Assembly (NCBI GenBank): GCA_963978545.1
Contig: OZ021727.1
Span: 57,362,487 to 57,426,486, forward strand
Direction: 5' to 3'
Source of the DNA: Linyphia triangularis
Taxonomy: Eukaryota; Arthropoda; Arachnida; Araneae; Linyphiidae
Length of the DNA stretch: 64,000 nt
Shown: positions 46,641-59,500 of the stretch, one piece after another
Layout of the letters: every line of letters begins with the position of its first letter
Position numbering within the stretch: position 1 is the first letter of the stretch
The notes under the pieces: generated by a model
What the model saw: only the letters and a program-made list of their open reading frames with translations
What the model was told of the DNA's origin: nothing
Database searches by the model: none
Translations under genes and position numbers: made by a program

Positions 46641-46960
46641 TCTCTTTATTTTTGTTGACATGAAATACTTTATTTGTTCATTGACTTTTTATTAGCAGTG
46701 GCGATGTTTTAAATTTGTTTTTTTAGTGATGTTTAAACTTTTTTTTTCCTTTGTTGTCTCATGAAGCCATCAAGTGTCTGTAACTTTAATTTAAAACATG
46801 TTAAACAAATAACATTTATTAACATCTTCCGTATGTTTTAATTAGTTGTATCGACAACTAATTAAAATTACAATTTCTCCATGAACGAAAAGGATTAAGA
46901 GTTTTAGTTATAAATATAAAAAGCCAATTTTTCAGCGGATATGAAAATAAACTTTAAATT
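46641..46960. other. AT-rich DNA with perfect hairpin
   Basis: AT-rich and empty except for the 14-bp perfect hairpin at 46836-46867, listed separately. Confidence 0.6.
46836..46867. repeat. Perfect 14-bp inverted repeat, 4-nt loop
   Basis: TTTTAATTAGTTGT (46836-46849) is exactly complementary to 46854-46867 around ATCG. Both arms carry the TAATTA homeodomain core. A 14-bp perfect arm is uncommon by chance even in AT-rich DNA. It could be a dyad factor site or a recent palindrome. Confidence 0.7.
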
Positions 46961-48240
46961 TAACCTTTGACACATTCCCACACTGTTTTAAATGCCAAAA
47001 TTGACGAATTTTATAGAATTTGTATTCATAGTCCCCTTCCACCAAGTCTTCTCTGAAGATTCTCAAGGCAGTCCCCCTTCCATCTTACAATTCATTTTCC
47101 AGCCTGACTTTTTACGTCCTACCAGAATATATGAGAAGTCTGGCACTCTCCGTTGTCGCTCTGTCCCTCCTTCGAATTGCATCCCGGAATTGGCTGAGGG
47201 GGCTGTCACTCCCGACTTCAATAATCTGCTTTGCACCCCTTCCTACTTTTTGATCCCCTTTTTCCTATAAAAAAGAAGGAAAAAAACGGGATCTGCTGCG
47301 TCCTTCTCTCTCTCTCTTTTTTATCTTCCTTCTTATTTGGTTTAGGTCTTCCTCTTCTTCCTAACTTGGGCCATGTTCTTGGAGTCTTTGGATTCTGGAG
47401 AGGCCTATTTCTGACTACCCCCTCCCCACAACCCTACCGTCTAAGTGGGGAAATTTATTTCCTTTAACAGGGCGAAGAAGAGGAATATTTTGGAATTTTA
47501 TCGGGATTTTTTTTTATATGGGGGGGGGGGGGATTCTGTATATATAAATATAAAGTTGCGTGAGTTGGATGTGCTGCGAAGTGCGCTTAACATTAGCAAA
47601 ATATCCTTTTACTATTTAATAGTTTTGAAAATAGTGAAAAATTACCATATGAGGATTTGTTGTTCCTAGAGTTTCACTCCAATTGTATTTTATAGATGTT
47701 GTGCCAATATTGTTTGTTTGAATTCGACTTATAACACTGATTAATATGGGTTTTACTCTTAAATTTAGGCACTTTTGGCATTCGAAGTTTACAATTTTAA
47801 AAATAAGTTTTTTTACTACCAACATTTCTTTATTTTTGTTTGAAGTACGGTCCGTATTGTGTTTCTCAATATTTTATAATATTATTTGTCTGCTTTATCA
47901 AAGTAGAAAATTGTGCTATGTTATACAACAAAGCTTCTACCTCTAAATTAAATTTCTTGTATTACATCAAGTAGTTATTACCTTAAACGTTATGATGCGT
48001 GGATTTGTGTTCTTTGTTGTGTAAGATGTATAGTACATTAACTGTGAAGCATATAATATTTTATGTTTTTAAGAATTCCCTATTAACTTTTCCAATAAGC
48101 AGAACATACTTTTTATGTCAGTTTAAATAAACCCAACGCATTTCTCGATTGCATGTAAAAATGACTCTAGCCATTGACATCAAGTTTAGCAAGCAATTCT
48201 TAGCTAATACATATCACTCACTTAAACACAAAATCTTAGT
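46961..48240. other. Skewed block S near 47.25 kb and AT-rich flank
   Basis: The left part, 47020-47230, is C-rich (AGTCCCCTTCCACC, GTCCCTCCTTCG). The right part, 47340-47540, gains G (CTTGGGCCATG, GGATTCTGGAGAGG) and ends in a 13-G run (47520-47532). Two frames of 92 and 78 codons are unrecognised. AT-rich from 47560 to 48240 with nothing seen. Confidence 0.45.
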
Positions 48241-48840
48241 CTTTTTTCAACCAAAACTACTCCTGTAACAGCAGATATACATCTAACTAATAAACATAGT
48301 GTGTCCAACGACCATTGCCATCCCTTCCTATCCCACACTATCGACATCTCTCCAGATCCGTGCATCTCCATAGCAACCGCATCTTCCATCCATTCCCATG
48401 AGGGCTACCAGGGGTCACATCCACTGTCCAGAAAACAGTCATGTCCGTGTGACGTTGACATATCATAACCATCCATAACACTTTCATCTAAAGCCTTTCT
48501 TCTCCTCGACTAACATACATAGATGTCAGTGTGGCTGAGAAACTATCCTTGGCCTTTTCTTTTCTGCGCAATCAGTGAAAGAGCCCCTGCTCTAATAAGC
48601 AATTTATTATTCGCTTGGTTGCTTCGCAATTCGTTTAATTGAGCCCTGTGCGGTTTTCATTTTTCCGCGTGTATGTTTTTCTTTTTTGGGGAAGGAAGTT
48701 GTATTGTTTGTATTTGTTTTGTTGTGGTACTTGAATAAGTTTTTTTTTTCGTTCTCAAGATAATTTGTGTGAAGATTTTATGAGCTTGTACTTTTTAGAT
48801 TGAGGGGAAAGTTTGTATGTAGTAAAATTTCTTTTCGAGT
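48241..48840. other. Skewed composition block T (hand counted)
   Basis: The segment 48241-48480 has 77 C and 31 G; 48661-48840 has 12 C and 43 G and is T-dominated. The flip is near 48.55-48.6 kb. The core includes a weak CTCF-like string CTACCAGGGGTCAC (48405-48418). No open frame of note, which makes this one of the cleanest examples of a non-coding skewed block. Confidence 0.65.
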
Positions 48841-49200
48841 TGAGTATATTTATTTACCCTCATCGAGTTTTATAATTAAGTGCATTGAACATTTGAATTT
48901 TTTCAAGTTTGTTTCAGCATATTTGTGAATGTATGAGTTGAAAGATTATAGTGTTTTAATGAATTAGTAATGAAACTACTATTTACCATGTTACATTTTT
49001 CGATCTGTATTTTTATGCAATAGTATTGCGTTAGCTTGCAAATATTAAAATATCTTGAATTTATTCCCATAAAATTTGTTAAAAATTCCATTAATTTTAG
49101 AGTGAGTATCTTTACTAAGATCAAAAAGCAAATGATAACGTTGCTATCACAAAAATTTATTACCAACATTGAGCTTCAACAACCGCCAAATTTCAATAAA
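48841..49200. other. AT-rich non-coding DNA
   Basis: AT-rich spacer. The short frames on both strands are at chance length. Nothing seen. Confidence 0.6.
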
Positions 49201-49900
49201 GAAGCTGAATATCTAACAGTTTTCTTTTTCCAATACATATTCAGTACCGCTCCCATCCACCGATAACCTACTCCTTCCCGATCTCAATCTCAACCCTGAT
49301 CGACACCTCACTAAAAAGAGTAACAGACGAGCATGTTTGACACTCCTTCTCACCTCCACAAAAAAAGTCCTTGCATAATCTCGCCTCGGCTAAAAAGGAG
49401 TCAAACGGGAGCATGTCGACAGCGGAAGAATTTTTCAATTGTCTGCCGGCGGTTAGGATCCGCAACTCTCTGACAGCTGGCTCGAATCACCTCTTGAGCC
49501 TCCTCACTGCCTCTTAGAATCCCCATCCATCATGCGGTTACGTGCGACTTCCACATCTGTCTGTTTTCGAAACATTATCCCCTCCCCCCCTCCGACACTA
49601 TCTCGCTACCCCCCCCCCCCCACCCCTCAAAATCAAATCAATCTTCTTCTACATGCCGCACCGTGGTTTAGGTCTTTTGATTCCTTGAACATTAATTTTG
49701 ACTCTGTTGACTCTATTTTTTGCTGCCCCTCTCTCTCAACGTGTTTCTTCTTTTGTGCGAGGTGGGGAATTCTGTAGCGATTTGTTTGTTTTGACTGTGG
49801 CTGTGATGGTCGGTCCTTGGGGGTGATTAGTCAAAATATTGTGTTGCGATTGATTTAGGGTGCTAGATACTCTTGTCTCGATTTTTTTTCTCTTGTTAGT
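49201..49900. other. Skewed composition block U
   Basis: The left side is C-rich (CTCCCATCCACC, CCTACTCCTTCCCG, a CCCCTCCCCCCCTCC run and an 11-C run near 49610). The right side (49760-49860) is G/T-rich (GCGAGGTGGGG, GGTCCTTGGGGGTGATTAG). Frames are short and unrecognised. Candidate regulatory block. Confidence 0.5.
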
Positions 49901-52480
49901 ACATGGATTTTTTTTTTACTGACAATCTTTTTTGAAAGGAAATGAATCGTAGGTATACTTTATGAAAAATAACTTAAAATATGCTCTTCAGCTGAGTTAT
50001 AATTTGGCACGTATGCATTACCTTTATGTTTCGTAAATACCTATTTTTATTACAGCGAGTCAAATGAGCATTAAAATTTTTGTTACATTATTCGTATACC
50101 AAAAGATTACAAATTAGTACAATTTAGTTGGAATGAATTTATCTAAATATCGACTGTAGTTCGTTAATTATTCAATAATAAAATATGCATATAATTAAGT
50201 ACCAGCTTCTATACATTTTTGAACAGTTCCCTCTTCACTGGATCCTGAATACACCTATGAACTTGCACACAAATATGTATATCAATTGCCAGAAAGCTTA
50301 AGAAGGTTAATTTGTCACGCCATGTTAGATTCAGTGTTAAATATGCATTGTATTTTCAATTATTAGTTTTTAAGACTTTTCTCTGTATTTTTTAAAAAAA
50401 ATTTAGCGAAATATATTTTGTTGGCGTATTGCTCAAAACTTTTAACATAAGTTCAATAGGGTGCAACTCGGTTTTAATGAAAAACAGTATTTTATGTTTT
50501 ATTTGATAAAAATATGATTTTGGACTAGTGAATTATAAATCAACAGAATCAAAACAATGTTGGCGCATTTGACTACGATCACTCTTTATTTAAAAAAAAT
50601 TAGGTAAAACACGAATAAAAAGTTTGTTTCCAAACATTTTCTTTTCTTGCAAAAGACATAAGCATTGTTGACATCAAAAAAGCCACAAATTAAATAATTT
50701 ACAAGACCTTTTGTAAACACATGCGAGACCTTTTCATACATGAAGTGCAACTCTATCACCAGAAGGAAAGAAGATGTCATATCTAAAAGCCTGTATGATC
50801 TATCGTGGAAAAGATACTTCCCAACAAACAAATGATACGCTCATTTGAATCCGTGACACTCGAGCTGTCTTAAGAGACCAGAGCGTAAAAAAATCCCACT
50901 CAATATCCTTAAAAATTGTCCTGGAATCCAGATCGACATGACAGATGGTGTACAAGTGCCCCCCCCCCTTCCAACGAAGCGGGGGTGGCGGTTCCTTTTA
51001 AAAGTTCCGAGTTAAGTTTTTATGAAAAATGGTATCCAACAGCTGCGGTGTGATCAGGGGTGGTTGCGGGATCTTCCGCCTGTCTGAAGGGATTAGGCAT
51101 TCCATAATCCCGTAACGGGATTTTGTTTATAAACTAGCGACGAGTAAAGAATCGTCTTTCCCTAGCGGATATTGCATGCAATAAATGATTGTTGGGGATG
51201 ATGGTGTTTCATTGCTTCTTTGGATTTCTGTAAATGAAATCGTACTAGTGCTTACAAATTATATTTATCGCTGTTGTTTTCACTCTGGAATCTTATTATA
51301 AATTGTGCTGAGTTCTGGTCTTGATTTTGTGTCTGGACCTTCGTTGCATCCATAATTTTTTTTAACCTGTTTATATATAGATATCCTCACCGTTAACACT
51401 AGAAAATAAGCAATGAGTGTTTTGAAAAGTTAAAAGTTTAATACTAAAATACTAATATGTTTGGAGTGCAATTTATGATTATACTATAACTGGATCGAGT
51501 TCTTTGAATATAAATTAGTTAATTTAGTTGTTTAAATTGATCTAAGAGAGTGATTTTAATACAAGTGACGGAACAGAAGGCAATGCCAACAAGCATCGTA
51601 AATTACATAGGAATAAATAATTTTAAAATTAAGTTAGATCTACATTGGTAGATTGTTAATTTGGACTTAAAACTGAAACTGCTTTTTTTTCCTTCCAACT
51701 CTATCTTTCAAATGACAGTGACTTGATACGAAAAGTGCAAACTTTTGACTATGCACATTAACATAAGACTTATCTAATTGAACTCTACATAAGGCTACCA
51801 TATAGCTACTAGTTAGTGGCTTTCTTGAGGATTCAATGTCTAATTGCGCCATTTTCAATTAATGGCTTGGCTGCATTATCCTCTTTTCCATGACTTAATA
51901 AAAAGAATCTTGCTGTTTACTTGACGGCGAGCGAGCATCGCATCTTGAGGTCGTCATTCATCAGCTGTGACTCGTTGATAAGTCATCAACAAGCCCATGA
52001 CATTCCAACTGTCTAGTCTCACTCATGTAAAGAGTTACTGTAGATCCGAAATTCAGTGTTTCTTATGAATGGTTTGACTCAATCATTTTAGTCAGAAGTG
52101 ATACTTTTATTTTTCTGCGATTTGTAATAACTATGATATGAGATTTGAAATTCAAGAGACGGTTTTTAGTTCGTTTTGTAAATAGACCATCTATTATTTC
52201 GCCATGTATATCTTATGCAAACATACATGGATTTATTAATAATAAAATTAATAACAAGTTAATCGATTATGATAGCAAAAATGGTTTGAATAAGTTTTAG
52301 AAATATTAATGCTAGAAAATTTTAATGATTTCAAGTGAGCATCATTAATGCATCATAATTACAATTGTTAAATATCAACTAAAATAAATTTAATATTTGT
52401 TAAAATAGGTAAAATTCCTTTGAATCATTTTAACAACTTTTTTTTTTTCATACTTTAAATCGAATCTTCTTTTTGAAGCA
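49901..52480. other. AT-rich DNA with a block near 50.85-51.2 kb
   Basis: Mostly AT-rich. The block has CCCCCCCCTTCC on the left (50960) and GCGGGGGTGGCGG and GGTGGTTGCGGGATC to the right. A weaker balanced stretch lies at 51880-52050. Short frames only; no gene or transposon ends seen. Confidence 0.45.
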
Positions 52481-53930
52481 CCTTACTCCTTGTATAAAAA
52501 AATCAATAGAAACTGAACCCTATTCCATTAACCCTTCAGCCAACCTATCTTAAACGGAAACCAAGTATTCTGTAATGCCCCGATGTCGTTCCGCACACTG
52601 AACCTACCCTCTTTTGTTATCCTTTGGCGACGCTCTTCAAAACTACAAGGAATCCGGCTGTTTACAACTGACATTTTGAAAACTTTTTCCCATCGCATTT
52701 TATCATTTCCGTCTCGAATCCCATATAAGATCTTCTTGCAGACCCTTTGTGTGTGTAAAGATATTTTTTATATTATTCGAATTCCTTCTCTGGTGCTCTT
52801 CCCTTCCATCTTATGTGTTTCATGGTACCTCATCCAAGAACATTTCCGCATCACCCCTTGTCCACCCTTCGCCATTCCATTCCGATTCGACCTCTTTCAA
52901 TTCCTCCGCCACTCGATGTCCAATGCAGCAGACCTTTTCTTTTTACCATTGTTGTTGTTGGACCTTTTCCTCCGACCATCCCATCTCCATTCCTTTCTCT
53001 CTATCTGACCTTTTTCTTCTCTCCATCCTCTTTTTTCCCCTTGTCTTTCTATTCCCTCCCTTCGGCGATAGATTCCCCAGCGGCAACAGATTCATTTGAA
53101 GCCCCCTCTTCTTCAATCGACGGGCAGGATAGACAGAAAAGAAACATCCACAAAAAAAATAAAGATGGATAGATGGAAGGAAAACATAGCCCATGGGTGC
53201 GCGTACCCGATAGCAATACGCGCAAGAATTTCTGAGTGTTTTTTTGTAGGATGGGATAGAGCGAAGGAGGTGCGGACAAGACCAAGGATATTAGAAACTA
53301 TCTACTTAACTTTCATGAGGTGGTTCAGGCAGTAGCTCGTTTCATCACACTATAAAAGCAATGCAGCCCCACCATTCCACCCACGCGGTCGTTCGTGCAT
53401 GCACACATACACACACCAGCTTCTTGCGTGCCCCCCTCTCCATACACAGCGGTGAAAAGCAGTTAACTCTTCAGTAATCAATATGCCATTAAGAGCCCTG
53501 GATGGAAGCAAAAACTTTTTCACCAGGCGCTTTGGAACATAATCACTCGAAGTCGATCTGCGGAAAATATGTAGCGAGTCGCTGAGTGGGTGTAGGGTGG
53601 GGTATGCCCTTTCTTGTATGGCATTTCCCCTCCCACATTGATCGGCAATATAATCATATGCATGTAGATCGTCATTTTGGGGACATTAATGCTGCCAGCG
53701 ATGATGCCACGGCTCTCCACACTCGATGCTTTTCCCTTTTGACGGTGCATTTTTTTTTATTATTTTTTTCTTTGCCCCCTTTGCTTTTATGTCTTCTTTT
53801 CTTATCCCGGAACAAAAGGGGGAGGCTCGTTTTCTTTCGCCTGCCGATGGGAAAGGAATAGGAAAAAGAAGGAAAAGTTTCTTTCCTGATCCGGTTCTTT
53901 TTTATTATTCTTTTCATCTCTATACATTTC
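52481..53930. other. Pyrimidine-rich block turning G-rich, many shadow frames
   Basis: From 52500 to about 53080 the + strand is C/T-rich (CCACCCTTCGCCATTCC, CCTCTTTCAATTCC), which opens overlapping frames of 141, 116 and 119 codons in different phases. None has a known domain and their composition mirrors the pyrimidine bias. After about 53150 the strand becomes purine-rich, then balanced. GGGTGTAGGGTGGGG occurs near 53587. I see no supportable gene. Confidence 0.45.
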
Positions 53931-55920
53931 TTTGCACTCCCGAAATTCTCTTGTTGGCACTATCCTTCAACACACAGCATGGAATCAACGCTACTCTGGA
54001 GAAGACTAATTGCTTGTCTGCTGGTAACAATTCCTTTCTGGTAAAAGGGTCTGCCCAAGCACGTTTTGGTTTGTTTTAATCGTGCTGTAATGGATTTCAT
54101 CTATTTTTTAACATTACTCTAACGTTCTTTAGTTTGTCTTATCCACATTTGTAGAAATAATCGCTATCTCTCGACTGTTAAACATTTTCAGCTAAGTTCT
54201 TATTCGTTTAAAAAGGGGATAAATTAAAGAACTTAAGAGCCAAAAGGGTGCATTTACGTCATATAGTAAAAACATCGTCTTCTTTATATCTCGCTAAGTT
54301 GCAGAAGATTAGTGATGCAAGCGCAGACATTTCCACGGAATTTGTGCTTGGGTATTTCGAGGAAGGATTAATCTTAGTTTCTGAGCAAGCAAGTGTTACA
54401 ACATCTGTGATGACAAGATGGGGTGAGAGAAAAATTAACCCTGTCTTGGTTTTCTGTTTTTTTCGGCACCTGATGTGACATGTGCTAATGACTTAATATT
54501 CTCCCACAGTGGGTCAATTCCTCATTGTATTTAAACATATTTATTGACTAATTTTAATTGTGATACTAAGCGAATAAAAGTCTGTCATTTTGATAGCGGA
54601 ATTTTTTACATGTGACAAATACTTGTGTACGAATATTTCTAAGTTGATTTGAAATTTTTTTTTATGGAGTATATTAGACAAGAGGGGACTTATCAAAATG
54701 TCGCTCTTGAAATTAAAATGTTATACCACACAGACTTCTTTTTATGGTCTTCCGCGAACAATACGATTGTAATGCTTTCAATTTAAAAAACCTCTCTTGA
54801 TCATAATCTAAAAATAAGTCTATACTTTCCAAACATAAGTGTATTATATTTTTATTCTCGGTACGTTTTTTTTTTTCAATGCCTCCTGCAAAGAGATTTC
54901 ATTGAGAGGCATCAGTATTTCAACTCCAACCAGCAGACTACTTTCTCCCTTTCCTTTCCTCTGCAAAGTCTGGGGGATGTGATAGATGACTTCTGAATCT
55001 CCTCGCATGCCAAGCGTCCCTTTTCCGTCTTATTTTTTTTCTCTTCACTTCACGCCACGTTCTATTGCCTCTGACACCCCCAACCCGGCGCCTGGCCCTT
55101 CTCAAACTTTCATCTTGGACACACAGGATATCTTGTTACACTTTCACAGCTGTACGGCTAACGAGGTGCCAGTTTTTAACTTGCCATGTGTGCGCACAGT
55201 AAAAGTAAGTAGCGTACTTTTTATTTTTTTTTATTTTAATCTTTTTGCTTTCCCATTTATTAATATTTTTTTTGGCTGCTTCCTTCTGAGATTTGGTTGA
55301 TGCCTTCTATCTTTTTTTTTTTTTTTTTTTTTCTTCTTACTTTTAAAGGGATATTATTTTCCTTCCTCTTTTAGCTGATTAATTCCTGTTTCTTTTTGGG
55401 GTTTTTTGGAATTAATGGTGATAGTAATCTCGTTATTCAATAGGATATCTTAAGATATTTTTCTCTTTCATTTGTTGTAAGAAGGTGTTTCTACCACTTT
55501 TATAAATATCATGTTCTTGACGCGTCTTACATGTCAAATTATGTCATGAGTTGCTATTGCCTTTCTTTATTTTCCAAGAAGCTACTTCACCCAAAATATC
55601 ATCACCACAGTCGTTGAATCTTTTTTTTAACGCATCATGTATTTAGAATGTAAAGAGTGTTTAGTAAAAAACAGTATGGGGAAAGGGGAATATATAAAAA
55701 AAAATGCATTTCCTTTTAAAATAAATGTACTTATTTCATTCTTAGATATTATGTTTAATGTACTATTCAGCTGTTTAATGTTGCATATTATATTCGATAA
55801 TTCGCTGCATATATTAATCATGTTATCATATTGGTGCCGACAATCTGCATGTTCTATTCGGGTTCAAAGACACTTTTTCGTTTCTCTGACTGGTTACTTT
55901 ATAAATTGTATATTATCTAA
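53931..55920. other. AT-rich DNA with weak blocks; T21 run
   Basis: Mildly balanced stretches at 53940-54060, 54250-54480 and 54880-55210 contain short unrecognised frames. A run of 21 T lies at 55312-55332. The rest is AT-rich. Confidence 0.45.
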
Positions 55921-56580
55921 TTCCCACCTTTTCTAGAACCTTCACATTAAATCCACATCTTTAAGAATATCAACCGACAACACTTAAACATTAGTTCCCT
56001 TAATACTTTTCCTGCAGGCCTTTCACATCATTCTGAAATATCATCCCAATCCACCTTTCACAACCTCTTCCAGCCGACAATAATATCCACCTAAATACCA
56101 CAACTTAGTATTCAGTGCATCAAAAATACGAGTCCATGCTACTCGATACCCCCTTAACGACTTTTAAACTCAAGAAGGGGGTCACAGGGCCACCCCTTCT
56201 GGTCATTACAGGAATCAACAAGTAGCTGCCGTTAAATATCGCTTAAAGATGCCGGTTTCTATAGTAACCGCGCCGCTAGGTAGACATTTCAAGGGTTGTC
56301 TAATGAGGTAGCTATTTAACTCGCCTAATGGTAAATTGACAATCTTCTGGTCGTGCGTGCCTTCGTCTTGTGCTGCGTAGGTGCGGATGGACTATAAATA
56401 AATTAGGGTTGCTGTCTGATGGCGATTGTCTTTGGGTGAGGCAATGGTGTAGTTTAAAGCGATATTGGGGTTGTTTCTCAAGGCGTGTTTTAATATGAAA
56501 GGGGAAAACTGATAAGAGTTGTATTTAAATTTTGAAATGTATTTGGTGGATTAACTGTCTAGATTCTTACTTTCCGCTGT
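55921..56580. other. Skewed composition block V (hand counted, strongest)
   Basis: The segment 55921-56160 has 75 C and 18 G on the + strand; 56341-56580 has 29 C and 68 G. T exceeds A on the right side (21 to 12 in 56401-56460). The flip falls in a balanced core (about 56170-56340) with GGGGGTCACAGGGCCACCCC and ACCGCGCCGCTAGG strings. No open frame of any length is present, so coding bias cannot explain the asymmetry. Confidence 0.7.
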
Positions 56581-56718
56581 ATTTATATTCGTGTTTAAAG
56601 GTGTTTTTTTCTTTTCTTTTTTAAATGGTTTTGTGTATTTGTAGCATCTTATAACTTGCATAATAAATAAAATTAAATTAGTACTTCTCGCAACATTTTA
56701 ATATTAAACTCGGTGGTT

Positions 56719-57230
56719 TAGGGTCCGACTTACGAATGCAGGGGCCCAGGGCACAAACCTTAATGGGGGCCCCCTTCTTGTGATTAACGACTTTCAAAAG
56801 AACATTATACCAATAAGAGGCCTTATATACGAACTGTAATAAAATATTGTTTGAATAATAATTTAGATACGCAAAAAATTGCATCAAATGAATTGCACAG
56901 GAAATGACATTTATTATAGTAAAACAAATATTTGAAAAAAAAAAAAAAAAAAAAAATCACGAATACGCAAACAATTTTAAAATCGCTCAATTGCAAAAGT
57001 TATTATATACAATTGTATATGTTGTCTAGTTGTATATGTTTGCTGACAATAGGTACAACGAGTCTCTCCCATGGTCTCACCTTTACAAAATAATAAATAA
57101 AGCTTTAAATCAACTTCATTTTTCTAATTTTCAAAAATTTCGGTTTGCGGACCTAAATTATTAGGGGGGGGGGGGGAGTTCGAGGACCTTGGGCACGTGC
57201 CCCGATTGCCCTTTTTAAAATCAGGCCCTG
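56719..57230. mobile_element. Degenerate inverted-repeat DNA transposon
   Basis: The left end TAGGGTCCGACTT and the right end, reversed, CAGGGCCTGATTTT match imperfectly. They are followed on the left by GGGGCCCAGGGCAC and on the right by GGGGCACGTGCCC, a GC-rich subterminal arrangement common in old non-autonomous DNA elements. The interior holds an A22 run (56935-56956) and a G13 run (57164-57176). I see no target-site duplication and no transposase, so it is an old copy. The superfamily is not assigned. Confidence 0.55.
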
Positions 57231-59500
57231 TTGAAATTCGTCTATTAGAATTGTATTATTATTCTCATCGGACACTGGATTACAAAAATAAATTATTTGT
57301 TCTTCACAAAACTGCATCCACAGCAGCTCAATCCCAAAACATCAACAGACGGAACTGAACTGGACACTTTAATTCTCACGTGAGCCTTTTATAGGTTGGC
57401 GACATCCAATTTCTAAAAATATCCATATAAAGCTAACGATGCCAACTTTAAAGCTTGTATTCGCGATACTATTTACAACTTTTACATTATAAAAAAGCTA
57501 GAATTAAAAATGCTTGCAAAATTAAAATGGAATTGTAATTTACCAAACATCAAACATTATGCACAATTATTTACAATTCAAATCAAATTAATATCATAGA
57601 AATATTCAATTTTTTTCAAAAACAGTACATGAACATTTTGTTTACCCAGTCATAATTTAATCGTAACTTGTTTAAACTATTTAGTTTTGAGATTTGATTG
57701 TAGGTTATTAAAATTTTGCCCGTGTTTCATTTTTATCTCTCTATACTTCAGGAATATAAATTTTATGTTGTTACAAGTGCATAGTATTATCTTCAAGGTA
57801 TCGCTGATAAGGAAATTGATTTGAAAGGGTTCATTGTGAAATGTTAATTTCCTACAAAGATTTTCCTTAACCGATTAATTGCCTTTTTCTTGGCAATCGG
57901 GTTTCTAATTCTGCGTAAGATTTTGGACGTCTTTGTATTCAATTGAAAGCATGCATATAATTAAAGCACGCTTAAGTGTTGAAAAATAATTATAGGAAAA
58001 CTTTGCGAATAAATTATAGTTGGTCGATTGTAACCTCTTTTGTTTTTTAACTGGATACTATAGTCTTAATAAACTCTTGATATTTACAAGGAAGTGTTCT
58101 TTCGTTGAGAAAAATAAACTAGGCTTTAAAAAAAAACAACTTATTTTTTACTTTTACATTCCAAGGTTGTCTTGTTAAGTAATTTCATGTAATTAATTTA
58201 AGGTAAAAAAGATTGTCATTTTCCCCTCAGTAATTAAAACTTACGATGATATTTTTACTTCCAAGGTTTTCATTATTTAGCCATTCAATTAAATGCATCA
58301 ACTTAAATTATTTTTTAATATTAAATCTGCACAAAGATTCACCTAACATTTCTTCATTATATATAGCCAAACCATTTTGCCATTTTATTTATAAACGAGA
58401 AGAAAAAATACAATCGATTCCTAAAATATTCTTGAATTTCAAGACAAATATTTCTTGTATAAATTTCTTTCTCCGTGTTAATATATTGCATTTATCTATC
58501 AAAAAGCTTCTTATTTATTGATAATGAACAAGGTTCATTGAAAGCAAACCCTGAACTTACGAGCTAACGAACTTCAATCTGCAACGAAAAATAACCCTTA
58601 ACTTCCCAAATATGAGCGATTCCCATGACCCGGCAGTGATATTGCTTGGGCCCATTGCAGAAAATAAACCTATATATCATTCATTTATTTCTCATAAAAC
58701 GTTTTGCTGCTCTCGTAAAAATTTTATACCCTATAACCACTGACATAACTTTCCCATCAAAACCCTTAAAGAACAGCCCCTCACCCTCTCACTGTTCCAG
58801 AGCTTCGCTCCAGAATTCCATATTTTCTAATTAACTTAATTGAAAGGTGACTTTATGGGATGCCCTCCAAAGTCAGCTTAAAAAATGCTGAATGGAAGGA
58901 GTATATTTAATTTTTTTCCCCTCATCAATTTAGTGCGTGCTTAAATTGAGGCGATAACTTGAGAGCCTTTATTTTCTCAAGTTTTAATATTTTGTTGCAA
59001 TAATGAGATAAATTACTCTATTTATTTCTTTGAAAAAATGAGATTGCTTAGTTTTTATTATTATATATTTATTTACTATTTAAGGCATTTTAACTTGGTT
59101 GTAATTGTTCACTGCAATATCATGTACTATTTTCGACGTCTCTATTTGAAAGGTTGTGAATATAAAACATACAGAAGTAATAAATATATTTTTAGTTCCA
59201 AACTGCCTCCTATTAAATTTAAATAAAAACTCATCATATATATTTGAGTTTTTAACTATGTTTTGAATATATTTCTATCGTTACTTTTAAAACTTGAATT
59301 GGCGTTGAAGTTCATGAATAAACTTTGATCACACTTACATGTTATTTATCATGTGTACCTGAATTTAATTTGTTAACTTTAAATTTATCAGCTGTCCAAT
59401 TATAAATAAGCTTCTGTCACCGGTTCAGTTTGTAATCAATTAGAAAAATAATAATTTTTTCGAATTGCATGGGCTTAAAATATTCGACAAATATTTCGAC
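57231..59500. other. AT-rich DNA with a weak block near 58.6-58.9 kb
   Basis: AT-rich, no gene. CTCACGTGAG, a palindromic E-box, lies at 57375-57384. About 58540-58860 is mildly C-rich (CCATGACCCGG, CAGCCCCTCACCC) without a strong G-rich partner. Short frames are unrecognised. Confidence 0.5.

Noticed and set aside
52583..53335. Overlapping open frames of 116-141 codons in several phases and on both strands
   Set aside because: They overlap each other in a C/T-rich tract that rarely contains stop triplets; the translations are low complexity (Phe, Pro, Ser, Leu) and none resembles a known family.
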